DNA from: DATLFA01 sp035525225
GTDB taxonomy: Bacteria; Actinomycetota; Acidimicrobiia; Acidimicrobiales; WLNW01
NCBI GenBank assembly: GCA_035525225.1
Contig: DATLFA010000051.1
Coordinates: 34,994 to 98,993, forward strand
Reading direction: 5' to 3'
DNA: 64,000 bases
Both the position numbers and the translations under genes were made by a program. This document shows positions 16,639 to 25,802 of the stretch, piece by piece. How positions within the stretch are numbered: the stretch's first letter is position 1; each line of letters starts with the position of its first letter. The notes under the pieces were generated by a model that saw nothing but the letters and a program-made list of their open reading frames with translations, was not told the origin of the DNA and did not search any database.

Positions 16639-17661
16639 TCAGCCGCAGTCGACGGCGTGGCCTTTGGCGGCGGCCGATCGATAGATCGCGTCGGCGACGA
16701 CGTGGGCCCGCAGCGCAACCGCGACGTCGGGGTAGGCGGGCGTTCTCGCCATCACCGCGGCAGCGAAGCCGTGGTCGGGATGGCCCGCCGGAGGTAACAG
16801 CGGCGCACCGGCCTCGAACAGCGCGGCGCCTTCGAGCGTGCCTTCGTCGCCCGAGGAGTCCTGCCACCGCACGGGCCCGAGCCAATCATTCTCGAGTGAC
16901 ACATAGCGATGCTCGCAGAACACTTCGACGCGGCGCTGGCTGGGTCGAGCCAGGTTGTCATGCCAGATCGTCACCAGAGATCCGATCGCACCATCGGCGA
17001 GCTCGAAGCCGACCGCCATCACGTCTTCGATGCCCGCGATCTGGTGATAGGTGATGCTGCGGGCATTGACGCCGACGATGCGACCGACGGTGTGCTCGAT
17101 GAGATCGATGTCGTGGATCGAGTGCTCGAGCAGCGCCCCCGCGCCCGCCTTCGAGACGTCGGCTCTCCACGTCGATCCGTACATGCCCTGGGTGGGAATG
17201 TACTGGTCGTCGCGGAAGATCATGCTGACTACGCGACCCGCCGACGGCGCGTGGACGAGCTGTCGCAGCATCGCGAACGCAGGGGAGTGCCGCAGCACCA
17301 ACCCGACCTGGTTCACGACACCGGAGCGTTGCACGGAATCAGCAAGTGCGGTCGCCTCGGCGAGCGACGGGGCCAGTGGCTTCTCACAGAACACGGCACG
17401 ACCGGCAGCGACGACGATTTCGACCAGTGCACGATGCTCGGAGGTCCACGTGCAGACGTACACGGCGTCGCTGTCGTCGATGACCGCCCCGACGTCGGGT
17501 GCCATCTTCGCCGCGAACCGATCGGCGAACTGTTGCGACCGCTGGTGATCCGGGTCGTAGACAGAGCTGATCGTGACCGGCGTGGACGATCCGGTCAGAC
17601 CGTTGGCGTGCGCGTGCGCGATCAAGCCCGCGCCGAGGAACCCCACACGTACCAGTTGCAC
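16639..17661 (-). CDS. Gfo/Idh/MocA-family NAD(P)-dependent oxidoreductase
   Basis: A 340-residue dehydrogenase. The Rossmann motif GFLGAGLIAHAHANG is at the N-terminus, the EKP motif appears as FCEKPLAPSLAEA, and EHSIHDIDLIEHTVG carries the conserved Asp and His of the active site. The GTG at 17661 is chosen because it gives a normal N-terminus and has a TACTAT box eight bases upstream; a GTG at 17694 is the alternative. It may oxidise a sugar-like or polyol intermediate, which would fit the isomerase-type genes elsewhere in the window. Confidence 0.87.
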   Translation of the reverse strand: MQLVRVGFLGAGLIAHAHANGLTGSSTPVTISSVYDPDHQRSQQFADRFAAKMAPDVGAVIDDSDAVYVCTWTSEHRALVEIVVAAGRAVFCEKPLAPSLAEATALADSVQRSGVVNQVGLVLRHSPAFAMLRQLVHAPSAGRVVSMIFRDDQYIPTQGMYGSTWRADVSKAGAGALLEHSIHDIDLIEHTVGRIVGVNARSITYHQIAGIEDVMAVGFELADGAIGSLVTIWHDNLARPSQRRVEVFCEHRYVSLENDWLGPVRWQDSSGDEGTLEGAALFEAGAPLLPPAGHPDHGFAAAVMARTPAYPDVAVALRAHVVADAIYRSAAAKGHAVDCG

Positions 17662-17669
17662 CGCGTTGG

Positions 17670-17675
17670 ATAGTA
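17670..17675 (-). promoter_or_regulatory. Possible -10 box for a leaderless transcript of the Gfo/Idh/MocA gene
   Basis: On the minus strand TACTAT is followed after eight bases by the GTG at 17661. A -10 box this close to a start codon, with no ribosome site between, is the usual arrangement of leaderless actinobacterial mRNAs. Confidence 0.4.
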
Positions 17676-17726
17676 GAGCTGCGCTCGGCCCCACCCGTGC
17701 TTCGCGGGTCGTGCAATGATGTGCGG

Positions 17727-18533
17727 ATGGATCGCCTCGCGGGACGTGTCGCCGTGATCACCGGTGCCGGCGGCGGCATCGGCAGCGAAGTCGCGTTGGT
17801 GTTCGCGAAGCACGGCGCGATCGTGGTCGCCAATGACGTCGACCCCCACTCGCTGGGTCAGACCGCGCTCGCCTGTCAACGTCACACCAGTGACTCGATC
17901 GCGATCGTCGCCGACGTCGCGGACAGTGCGGCGGTCGACGACATGTTCGCGCAGGTTCGGCAACGCTTCGGCAGGGTCGATGCACTGGTGACCGTCGCCG
18001 GCATCAGCTCTGTCGCCGACCGCCAGCGCGAAGAGGCGGCGCAACCGCCGCGCGAAGCCGCCCCACCCACGTATGCGGTCGGCATCACCTCGTTGAGCGA
18101 CGAGAGCTGGCGGCGGATGCTGGCCGTGCATCTCGACGGCACGTTCTATTGCACGCGGGCCGCGGTCGCGATGATGGCCGAACAGGGTTCGGGCTCGATC
18201 GTCTGCATCTCGAGCATCGCCGGTCTCGCGGGGCTCGGACCGTTCCACTACGCGGCGGCAAAAGGCGGGATCTTGGGATTCGTGCGTTCGCTCGCGCGCG
18301 ACCTCGGCCCCATCGGCATCCGCATCAATGCGGTGAGCCCGGGCGCGATCGACGCGGGGATGACGCGAACGTTCAAGCCCGAGGTGGTCGAGGCGTTCAC
18401 GCCGACGGTGCCGCTGCGCCGGCTCGGTCACGCCCGCGACATCGCGTATGCCGCGCTGCACCTCGCCAGTGACGAGAGCGCGTACACGACCGGTCAGTCG
18501 CTGTCGCCCAATGGCGGCGCCGTCATCGGATAA
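17727..18533 (+). CDS. SDR-family oxidoreductase
   Basis: A 268-residue SDR with TGAGGGIG (residues 12-19), the catalytic serine in CISSIAG, YAAAK and the C-terminal SPNGGAVIG. A proline-rich insert of about 15 residues (EEAAQPPREAAPP) precedes the active-site region, where most SDRs have none. The ATG at 17727 gives the usual MDRLAGRVAVITG start. It is divergent from the Gfo/Idh/MocA gene, and its last 40 bases overlap the convergent SDR on the other strand. Confidence 0.9.
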   Translation: MDRLAGRVAVITGAGGGIGSEVALVFAKHGAIVVANDVDPHSLGQTALACQRHTSDSIAIVADVADSAAVDDMFAQVRQRFGRVDALVTVAGISSVADRQREEAAQPPREAAPPTYAVGITSLSDESWRRMLAVHLDGTFYCTRAAVAMMAEQGSGSIVCISSIAGLAGLGPFHYAAAKGGILGFVRSLARDLGPIGIRINAVSPGAIDAGMTRTFKPEVVEAFTPTVPLRRLGHARDIAYAALHLASDESAYTTGQSLSPNGGAVIG

Positions 18534-19366
18534 CTGCGGGTCCGATAGAACTCGAAGTCGTCGAGTACGTGTTGGTGACGAGCGCGCACCAATGCGACCG
18601 AGTCGGGGTGGGTGAAGACGTAGAAACGGTTGGCTCTGATCGCGTCGACGACGATGGGGCCCACTGCGTCGTTGGGCATGGCGGCAGGGTTGGGCGGCGC
18701 CCCTGCTCGCGGATCGGCAAGTGGGCCGCCGAAGCGCTCCGGTCGATTGCGGGCGGCGGTCGAACTCAGATTGCCGGCAACGAGGCCGGGGCAGAGCACC
18801 GACACGCCGATGCGTTCGGGTGCAAGCTCCATGCGTAGCATCTCGCAGTAGCCGATAAGCGCATGCTTCGTCGTCGTGTAGAGCCCGTTGAAATAGCCAC
18901 CGACCGCTCTTGGTTCGAGCGCGAGGAGGCCGGCCATCGACGACGTGTTGACGATGTGGCCACCCTGGCGGTGCGCGCGCAGATGCGGGAGGAACGCAAG
19001 GTTGCCGCGTACGATCGACATCACGTTGAACTCGACGAACCACGACCATTCGGCTTCGGTGGCTTCGTCGAGGCGACGATTGAGGATGACGCCGACGTTG
19101 TTGGACAGCACATGTACGGCGCCGAACTCTACAATCGTCGTCTCGGCGAGCGAGTCGAGTGAGTCCGCGCTCGTGGCGTCCACGCGCCGCGCGATCGACC
19201 GTCCGCCGGCGCGAGTGATCTCATCGGCGACACGCGTCGCACTGTCGAGCTCGATGTCCGCGACCACCACGTTCATGCCGGCGTACGCCAATCCCAGCGA
19301 GACACCGCGGCCGATGCCGCCTCCGCCGCCGATCACCACGCCGGTGCGATCCGTCAATACATCCAC
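18494..19366 (-). CDS. SDR-family oxidoreductase
   Basis: A 290-residue SDR. The cofactor motif is IGGGGGIG, the usual NNAG is SNNVG, the serine is in NTSSMAG and the catalytic YTTTK follows GYFNGL. The C-terminal third is long (AARNRPERFGGP...FVFTHPDS-like), as in the group that ends with a fixed HPD segment. GGGAG precedes the ATG. It is the last gene of a minus-strand run from 22818 and overlaps the convergent SDR by 40 bases. Confidence 0.9.
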   Translation of the reverse strand: MDVLTDRTGVVIGGGGGIGRGVSLGLAYAGMNVVVADIELDSATRVADEITRAGGRSIARRVDATSADSLDSLAETTIVEFGAVHVLSNNVGVILNRRLDEATEAEWSWFVEFNVMSIVRGNLAFLPHLRAHRQGGHIVNTSSMAGLLALEPRAVGGYFNGLYTTTKHALIGYCEMLRMELAPERIGVSVLCPGLVAGNLSSTAARNRPERFGGPLADPRAGAPPNPAAMPNDAVGPIVVDAIRANRFYVFTHPDSVALVRARHQHVLDDFEFYRTRSYPMTAPPLGDSD

Positions 19367-19414
19367 CAGAACTCCCTCTATCTTCCGGTTACGTGTGCTG
19401 CGTACGTCTTCCCG

Positions 19415-20311
19415 TCACATCGGGCGAGGATCGACGGCGAGCTCGCCGCTGGCGACTTCCATGACCTGGCCGCCGACGGAGACGTGCGCGCCATCGGTGC
19501 GGATGTGGAGATAGCTCGACCGTCCCATTGCGTGGCCTTGGTTGATCACCGCTTCTGCATCTCGGGCGAGACGGCGCGCTCGATGCAAGTACCCGGCCAG
19601 CGGTCCGGCAGCCACGCCGGTGGCGGGATCCTCTTCGATGCCCACGGCGAGGGCACCGAAAATCCGAGCCGATATGTCCGCCCGCGTGCTCGTTTCGCTC
19701 ACGAGGTAGACGATGCGCACGGGAGGGTGCGCGGCGAAGTACGCCGGCAGACCCGCAGGTGTCGCTCTGTCGAGCGCCTCCTCGTCGCGCACGGGCACGA
19801 TCAGGATCGGGACGCCGACGGAGATGACCGCGATCTCGAGCTCTCTGGAGCGATCCGAGAGCTCGAGGCCGACCGCGCGATACAACGCTTTGGCGTCAGC
19901 GGCCGGCGCCGTCGACTCGACCGGCACTCCTTGATTCATCCACACGAGGTGCTCTGTGCCGCCCCGGTGCTCGATGTCGATGCCAATCGGACCGATGGGC
20001 AACTCGACCGCGGTCGAGGTGGGCCACGAAGTGCCGAACCGCTGGGCGAGTACCACCGCAGTGGCGCCGATCGTGGGGTGGCCGGCGATGGGCAGTTCGG
20101 TGGTGGGAGTGAAGATGCGGAACGAGGCAAGACGCGACGGGTCCGCGGCCGGTCGGGCGTAGACGGTCTCCGAGAGATTCATCTGGCGCGCGATCGATCG
20201 CATCAGACGGGCGTCGAGCGCGGGCGCGTCGACGAAAACGGCGAGTGGGTTGCCACCGAAGGCGTGACGAGAGAACACGTCGACCACGCGATAGTGCAGC
20301 GCGGTGGTCAT
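19415..20311 (-). CDS. PhzF-family isomerase/epimerase-like protein
   Basis: A 298-residue protein of the PhzF (diaminopimelate-epimerase fold) family. It begins HYRVVDVFSRHAFGGNPLAVFVDA with the typical GNP motif, has NLSETVYARP with the conserved active-site Glu, and later FTPTTELPIAGHPTIG and EEDPATGVAAG, both signatures of the family. The ATG at 20311 is chosen because GCGAGGG precedes it. PhzF proteins isomerise small cyclic compounds without a cofactor, but the substrate of most family members is unknown. Confidence 0.9.
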   Translation of the reverse strand: MTTALHYRVVDVFSRHAFGGNPLAVFVDAPALDARLMRSIARQMNLSETVYARPAADPSRLASFRIFTPTTELPIAGHPTIGATAVVLAQRFGTSWPTSTAVELPIGPIGIDIEHRGGTEHLVWMNQGVPVESTAPAADAKALYRAVGLELSDRSRELEIAVISVGVPILIVPVRDEEALDRATPAGLPAYFAAHPPVRIVYLVSETSTRADISARIFGALAVGIEEDPATGVAAGPLAGYLHRARRLARDAEAVINQGHAMGRSSYLHIRTDGAHVSVGGQVMEVASGELAVDPRPM

Positions 20312-20342
20312 AAACCCTCGCCGAGTCGCCGACGACACCTCG

Positions 20343-20846
20343 TCAGCGGGCTCGGGCCATCAACTCGCCGACCTTGTCGATGGCGGCGAGCACATCGTCG
20401 TGTGCGTCGCGTGCCTGACGGCCGAGCTCGGTCGCGCCGGCGAGCTCGAGCATCTCGGGCAACTGAGTGCGAAGGCAGCGCAGCGTGAACTCGACGGGAT
20501 CGCCGACCGCCACCTCGTCGATGCGGCAGATCACGTTGCTCTGCTCGGCGTTGCGAATGTAGTGGTAGTGCGGTTCGTGTTCGAAGCAATCGAACCGTAG
20601 ATGCTCGAGGCCGTCGTCGGCGCCACAGACGTGCACCGTCGGACCGTAGTCATCGAACTCGACATGCGCTTCAGGGATCTCTTGATCGCGATAGGTGTCG
20701 GCGAGGATCGCGTTGGTCAGTTGGCGTGACTCGACCACGAACCGAACCGGGCCGGCATCGACGGGGACGCACATCTCCGCGACCATCGGGATCGGCATCG
20801 CCGTGTAGAGATTGCCGCGCCGGTATGGAGAGTCTTGACGATCCAC
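20343..20846 (-). CDS. Uncharacterised protein with a His-rich motif
   Basis: A 167-residue protein that I cannot assign. It starts with GTG after GGGGGA and reads as a compact soluble protein: VPVDAGPVRFVVESRQL, VEFDDYGPTVHVCG, then FDCFEHEPHYHYI, a run of His and Tyr that could bind metal, and a charged helical C-terminus ending VGELMARAR. It sits between the disrupted phytanoyl-CoA dioxygenase and PhzF on the same strand with short gaps, so it is probably in that operon. Confidence 0.75.
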   Translation of the reverse strand: MDRQDSPYRRGNLYTAMPIPMVAEMCVPVDAGPVRFVVESRQLTNAILADTYRDQEIPEAHVEFDDYGPTVHVCGADDGLEHLRFDCFEHEPHYHYIRNAEQSNVICRIDEVAVGDPVEFTLRCLRTQLPEMLELAGATELGRQARDAHDDVLAAIDKVGELMARAR

Positions 20847-20878
20847 GAGCGTCCCCCGTTCGGTTCGAAGAACTCACT

Positions 20879-21538
20879 CTACCGCGCCGCGATGTGCCGT
20901 CGTGGCGGCGAAAGGCGCTCGGTGAGCGTCCGTAGGTAGCGCCGCCGCTGGATCTCCAGCTCGACTGGTAGGTCGATCCGCACGCCCTCGCGGTGTACGG
21001 CATGACGAGCGCTCGGCGCGGCTCGGTGTCCACGTTGACCGACGACCCGTGCACCATACCGGTCGTGACGATGCTCACCTGTCCCGCTCGTGCGAGCACC
21101 GGGCCCGGCTCGGCATAGTCGTGGGGAGGCAACGCGTCGAGGCCGACTCCGGCCACATGTGGGTGGCCATGACCCCCAACGCCGGCGAGCAGACGATGGC
21201 TGCCCGGCCGGCACACCATCGGTGCCCGGCGTACGTTCACCTCGGACAACCAGAGGAAGAACGTGCAGAAGACGCGACGAGGGCGCGCCTGCCAGTGGTG
21301 CTCGCGATAGCGCACGTCGACATGTTGCTCGAAGCCCCACGAAGCACCGGGTTGTGGATACGCGATGGTGATGGCTGTCTGGTAGAGACGGACCTCTGAC
21401 GCATCGAGGATTCGCTTGGCCGCTGCCTCGAAAAACGGGTGCTCGATCAACGTCAACGGGCGACAGCGCGGTGTCGACGGTGATTGCCCCATCATCGAGG
21501 AATCGCTGTACGTCGTCATCCGAGATCGTCTCGATCAT
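20879..21538 (-). pseudogene. Phytanoyl-CoA dioxygenase (PhyH) family gene, disrupted in two places
   Basis: The start at 21538 overlaps the amidohydrolase stop and reads MIETISDDDVQRFLDDGAIT. After LSP (about 21465) the meaningful sequence jumps to another frame: LTLIEHPFFEAAAKRILDA, then EQHVDVRY with the HxD iron ligands and GMVHGSSVN with the distal His. After MPYTA (about 20985) it returns to the first frame as GVRIDLPVELEIQRRRYL. The second break is explained by loss of one G in CGAGGGCG. The first also seems to lack several tens of residues compared with the family's usual 270-300. All iron ligands survive. Decay or assembly error are both possible. Confidence 0.75.
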
Positions 21539-22818
21539 GCGGTCGCCCGTGCCGCGATGTCGCCGAGGTCGATGCCCTTGCCGCTGCGCTCGAAACGGCC
21601 TTTGTCGAAGGACCGAGTGGCTACGTCGTGGCCTGCCGCGAGACGACGCAACGCACCGACGTTGGCCATCTCCTGGGCGATGTGGGCGAATGGATCGAAC
21701 GAGTACCACCGGCACGCGTTCTGATAGGTGATCTTGTCGAGATCGGCGTCGGACACGCCGTCGGCCACCGCCAGTAGCGTCTCGGCGGGGATCGGCCAGG
21801 TCGAGTCGGAGTGTGGATAGTCGCACTCCCAGGCGATCGAGTCGATGCCGATCTTGTGGCGTAGCGCGAGGCCGACGGGGTCGGCGATGAAGCAGGTCAA
21901 GAAGTGCTCGCGGAACACCTCGCTCGGGAGGCGGCCACCGAAGTCCTGCCCCGTCCACAGGCGATGTATGTCGTAGGTGCGATCGAGTCGCTCCATGAAA
22001 TACGGAATCCACCCCGTACCACCTTCGGAAAGGGCGAAACGGATCGACGGAAACTCCTTGATCACGCGTGACCACAATAGGTCGGCGGCGGCGCTGCAGA
22101 TGTTCATGGGTTGCAGTGTGATCATCACGTCGACCGGAGCGTCGGGCGCAGTGACGGCCAGTTGACCCGACGAACCGAGGTGAATCGAGATCACGATGCC
22201 TTCATCGCACGCGGCCCGCCACACCGGATCCCATGATGCATCGTGAAAGCTGGGATATCCGAGCGTCGCGGGATTCTCGGTGAACGTCATCGAATGACAC
22301 CCCTTGCGAGCGTTGCGGCGCATCTCATCGGCCGTCAACTCGCCATCCCAGAGCATCGGCAGCGCCATCGGAATGAACCGGCCCGGATGCGAGCCGCACC
22401 ATTCGTCGATGTGCCAATCGTTGTAGGCGCGGATCATCTCGTGCGCCAGGCTCTTGTCGGCGGCCGCGGCGAAGAGACGGCCGGAGAATCCGGGGAACGA
22501 GGGAAAATTCATCGACGACAGCACGCCCGCGGCATTCATGTCCTTGACGCGCTCGTCGACGTCGTAGCAACCGGGACGCATCTCGTCGAACGCCGTCGGC
22601 TCGACTCCGTACTCGTTCTTCGGGCGCCCCGCGACCGCGTTGAGCCCGACATTGGGAATGACAGTGCCGTTGAACCTCCACACATCGGACCCGTCCCCCG
22701 TGCGCTCGATACGCGGCGCGGCGTCTCGGTACCTCGCCGAAACGCGACCCTCGAAGAGGTGCGGCGGTTCGACTACATGGTCGTCGACGCTCACAAGGAT
22801 GAGTTGGTCCGGCGTCAT
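21535..22818 (-). CDS. ACMSD-like amidohydrolase (COG2159 type)
   Basis: A 427-residue TIM-barrel metal hydrolase/decarboxylase. The N-terminal motif is VDDHVVEPP (Asp and His instead of HxH), the barrel His lies in ISIHLGSSG, the Glu in LSEGGTGW and the C-terminal Asp in ECDYPHSDSTWP. The ATG at 22818 follows GGGGGCACC. It is the first of a minus-strand operon that continues with the PhyH remnant, an unknown gene, PhzF and an SDR. Family members decarboxylate or hydrolyse C-C bonds of ring-cleavage products; which applies here is unknown. Confidence 0.9.
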   Translation of the reverse strand: MTPDQLILVSVDDHVVEPPHLFEGRVSARYRDAAPRIERTGDGSDVWRFNGTVIPNVGLNAVAGRPKNEYGVEPTAFDEMRPGCYDVDERVKDMNAAGVLSSMNFPSFPGFSGRLFAAAADKSLAHEMIRAYNDWHIDEWCGSHPGRFIPMALPMLWDGELTADEMRRNARKGCHSMTFTENPATLGYPSFHDASWDPVWRAACDEGIVISIHLGSSGQLAVTAPDAPVDVMITLQPMNICSAAADLLWSRVIKEFPSIRFALSEGGTGWIPYFMERLDRTYDIHRLWTGQDFGGRLPSEVFREHFLTCFIADPVGLALRHKIGIDSIAWECDYPHSDSTWPIPAETLLAVADGVSDADLDKITYQNACRWYSFDPFAHIAQEMANVGALRRLAAGHDVATRSFDKGRFERSGKGIDLGDIAARATA

Positions 22819-22848
22819 CGGTGCCCCCGATCAGACTCGCGATCACCC

Positions 22849-22869
22849 ACCTTACCGCCCTGTTACGCT
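22849..22869. promoter_or_regulatory. Divergent -10 boxes between amidohydrolase and SDR
   Basis: On the minus strand TAAGGT (22849-22854) lies 30 bases before the amidohydrolase ATG; on the plus strand TACGCT (22864-22869) lies 46 bases before the SDR ATG at 22916. Both fit TANNNT; no clear -35 was seen. Confidence 0.3.
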
Positions 22870-22915
22870 GCGCAATTCGAGCGCGGGGGCGGTCTCGGAC
22901 GAGGGGGTACGGCAG

Positions 22916-23668
22916 ATGGGGCGATTCGATGGCAAGGTCTCGATCGTCACGGGTGCGGGTCAAGGTATCGGCGAGGAGTACGCGAAAGGTCTCGCCGCGG
23001 CGGGAGCGAAAGTGGTCGTCGCTGATCTGAACGAGACGCAGGCCGCTCGCGTTGCCGAGGAGATCCGCGCAAAGGGCGGCAGCGCGAAGGCGACCAAGGT
23101 CGACGTTGCCGATCCCGCGAGCGCGACCGCCATGGCCGAATCCGCAGTCGCCTCCTATGGCGGCATCGATCATCTCGTCAACAACGCGGCGATCTACCAC
23201 TCGATGAAGATCGACGGGCTGTGCACGGTCGACCTCGACTACTTCCAACGATTCATGAACGTCAACCTCTTCGGCGCGCTGTACTGCACGCGAGCGTGCG
23301 TCGATGCGATGGCGGAACGAGGTAGCGGCGTCATCGTCAACCAATCGTCGACCGCTTCGTGGATGGCCGGCGGCTACTACTCACTGGCGAAGGCGGGCAT
23401 CAACAGCCTGACCGCGTCGTTGGCGGCGGAGCTCGGCGGACGCAACATCCGGGTCAACGGCATTGCACCAGGGCCCATCGACACCGCGGCGACACGTTCG
23501 GTCCTTCCCGACGAGTTCTGGAAGGGTATGGTCAACAGCCTCGCCATCAAACGCATGGGCGCGCCCGACGACCTCGTCGGCCCGTTGTTGTTCTTGTTGT
23601 CCGACGACGCGAAGTGGCTCACCGGCCAAGTGATCAGTGTCGACGGTGGCCACATCGTGAGGTTGTGA
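22916..23668 (+). CDS. SDR-family oxidoreductase
   Basis: A 250-residue classical SDR with TGAGQGIG, NNAAIYH, serine in NQSSTAS, YSLAK and the end VISVDGGHIVRL. Length is typical of 3-oxoacyl- or 3-hydroxyacyl-reductases of this fold. The ATG at 22916 follows GAGGGGGTACGGCAG. The next gene, a CoA-transferase, starts at the very next base after the stop, so the two are surely coupled and probably act on an acyl-CoA and its alcohol or ketone. Confidence 0.92.
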   Translation: MGRFDGKVSIVTGAGQGIGEEYAKGLAAAGAKVVVADLNETQAARVAEEIRAKGGSAKATKVDVADPASATAMAESAVASYGGIDHLVNNAAIYHSMKIDGLCTVDLDYFQRFMNVNLFGALYCTRACVDAMAERGSGVIVNQSSTASWMAGGYYSLAKAGINSLTASLAAELGGRNIRVNGIAPGPIDTAATRSVLPDEFWKGMVNSLAIKRMGAPDDLVGPLLFLLSDDAKWLTGQVISVDGGHIVRL

Positions 23669-24892
23669 ATGAACAGGCCGCTACAAGGGGTCCGCGTCGT
23701 CGAACTCGCCGCGTGGACGTTCGTGCCCGCCTCGGGAGCGGTGATGGCCGAGTGGGGCGCCGACGTCATCAAGATCGAACACCCCGAGGGGGGTGATCCT
23801 CAGCGCGGCCTGGTCAACTCGGGCATGGTCGCGGGCGGACCGGACGGGGTGAATTACTTCATCGAGCAACCCAACCACAACAAGCGATCGATCAGTCTCG
23901 ATCTCAAGCATCCGGACGGCCGCGCGATCGTGCTCGAGTTGTGCCGCAACGCCGACGTCTTTCTCACCAACTGGCTGCCCGGGCCCCGCTCGCGTGCTCG
24001 CCTCGACGTCGACGACATCCGCGCGGTGAATCCTTCGATCATCTATGCGCGCGGCCACGGCCAAGGTGTGCGCGGTCCCGATGCCGACAAGGGTGGTTAC
24101 GACGGTTCGGCGTTCTGGGCGCGAGCGGGGGTCGTCGATGCGCTCACCGCGTACGACCGCGATCCGTATGGGCCCACGCAGCCCCCGGCGTTGGGTGACC
24201 TCGCGGGTGGCCAGACCATTGCGGGGGCTATCGCGGCGGCACTCTTCAAGCGAGAGCGCACCGGCGAACCGTCGGTGGTCGACATCTCACTACTCGCCGT
24301 CGGCATGTGGATGATGTCGCCCAACATCGTGTCGCAGAAGCTGTATCAAGACTCGCCGGCGCCGAGCTTCGGCCGTCACCAGGCGCCCAACCCGATCGCC
24401 AATCGGTATCTGACCAAGGACAACCGGGTTGTGCATCTGGTGATGTTGCAGGCCGTGCGGTACTGGCCGGAGCTGATCACCGCCGTCGGGCGCGCGGATC
24501 TCGCGCGCGACCCGCGCTTCGCCGATGCAGCGAGCATGTTCGCCAACCGGGTCGAGGCGGTACGTGTCCTCGACGAGGTGTTCGCGACGCGTACGTTGAA
24601 CGAGTGGCGTGAGGCGTTGCAACACATCGATGGCGTGTGGGCGCCGGCGCAACGCGCCATCGAGCTCTACGACGATGAGCAGGCCATTGCCAACGGCTAC
24701 ATCGCGTCGGTCGACCCGGGTGACGGCGCGCCGAGTTTCCCCGTCGTCGCGAATCCGGTGCAGTTCGACGAACAGCCATCGACCGTGACACGAGCACCAG
24801 ACGCGGGGGAGCACAGCGACGAGATACTCGCCGAGCTCGGCTACGACTGGGATCGCATCGTCGAGCTCAAAGTCGCGGGCGCAGTGCTCTGA
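23669..24892 (+). CDS. CaiB/BaiF-type (family III) CoA-transferase
   Basis: A 407-residue family III CoA-transferase. It opens PLQGVRVVELAAWTFVPASG and ADVIKIEHPEGGDP, both standard for the family, and has the nucleophilic Asp in LGDLAGGQTIAGAI. Later segments (PIANRYLTKDNRVVHLVML) are also typical. It moves CoA between an acyl-CoA and a free acid, activating or releasing a substrate. A paralogue at 31878 is shorter (351 residues). The start abuts the SDR stop. Confidence 0.93.
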   Translation: MNRPLQGVRVVELAAWTFVPASGAVMAEWGADVIKIEHPEGGDPQRGLVNSGMVAGGPDGVNYFIEQPNHNKRSISLDLKHPDGRAIVLELCRNADVFLTNWLPGPRSRARLDVDDIRAVNPSIIYARGHGQGVRGPDADKGGYDGSAFWARAGVVDALTAYDRDPYGPTQPPALGDLAGGQTIAGAIAAALFKRERTGEPSVVDISLLAVGMWMMSPNIVSQKLYQDSPAPSFGRHQAPNPIANRYLTKDNRVVHLVMLQAVRYWPELITAVGRADLARDPRFADAASMFANRVEAVRVLDEVFATRTLNEWREALQHIDGVWAPAQRAIELYDDEQAIANGYIASVDPGDGAPSFPVVANPVQFDEQPSTVTRAPDAGEHSDEILAELGYDWDRIVELKVAGAVL

Positions 24893-24899
24893 GCGATCG

Positions 24900-25724
24900 T
24901 CACAGGCGCCCGTCGGTGGGGAGCTCGTCGGGTATCCATCTCGGCGAGCGGCGCTCGCGAAACGCGTGATAGCCCTCGAGCGCTTCGTCGCCGCGCAAGC
25001 TGTTGATCATGCCGATGCGGTCGTAGAGGCCGTAATACGCGTCGAGTGAACGCTTCGTGTCCGCGCGGGCGACAGGTGCCGACTTGCATGCGGCCACGAG
25101 CGCATCGGTCGCGGCGTCCATCAACTCGTCGTGGGGTGCGACGCGCGAGACGAGCCCCCATTCGAGGGCTTCGGCCGCGCTGACCGTGCGCCCGGTGAGC
25201 AACATGTCGCGTGCTCGCGCGGGCCCGATCTGACGGGGAAGGATCTGCGCGTAGTTGGTGTCACTGATGCCGCGGAGCAACTCGGGCGCCCGGAACGTGG
25301 CCCGATCGCTCGCAACGGCGACATCGGAGAGCATTGCCATCATCAGCCCGCCCCCTTGGCAGATGCCGTTGATGGCACTCACCACCGGCTTGCCCGATTG
25401 ACGGAATGCGTCGAACGGGACGAGATCCATGAAGAGCAACCCAGGCAGATCGCCCCAACCGTCGCTGTTGTCGCCGCCGAGGTCCCCACCAGGTATGAAG
25501 ACATCCCCGGTTCCGGTGAGCAACATGCCGGCCAGATCGGCGTCCGCGTCGACGTGGTTGATGGCGTAGCGGACCCCGAAGTACATCGACGGCGTCATCG
25601 CATTGCGCTTCTTCGGGCGATCGACGATGCAATGCGCCAGCGGGCCGTGGCGTTCGAAGTGTAGGAACGGTGTGCCCAACCAGTCGCCCTTCGGTGGCGT
25701 GCCGGTGCGGGGATCTTGCTGCAT
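24900..25724 (-). CDS. Enoyl-CoA hydratase/isomerase family protein with one catalytic glutamate
   Basis: A 274-residue crotonase. Oxyanion segments are VFIPGGDL and GICQGGGLM. The first hydratase Glu is replaced by Met (GGGLM), the second is present in APELLRG. This pattern fits isomerases or other superfamily reactions at least as well as hydration. The substrate strip has a polar loop (GGDNSDGWGDLPG). It ends 8 bases from the convergent CoA-transferase and has GAGGACC before its ATG. Confidence 0.85.
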   Translation of the reverse strand: MQQDPRTGTPPKGDWLGTPFLHFERHGPLAHCIVDRPKKRNAMTPSMYFGVRYAINHVDADADLAGMLLTGTGDVFIPGGDLGGDNSDGWGDLPGLLFMDLVPFDAFRQSGKPVVSAINGICQGGGLMMAMLSDVAVASDRATFRAPELLRGISDTNYAQILPRQIGPARARDMLLTGRTVSAAEALEWGLVSRVAPHDELMDAATDALVAACKSAPVARADTKRSLDAYYGLYDRIGMINSLRGDEALEGYHAFRERRSPRWIPDELPTDGRL

Positions 25725-25802
25725 GGTCTGGTCCTCAGATCGGGGAGTGCGACGCGGTGATGAGTGACTCGAGCGACGGGTCGTCGCGGAAGTGCTCGTT
25801 GG

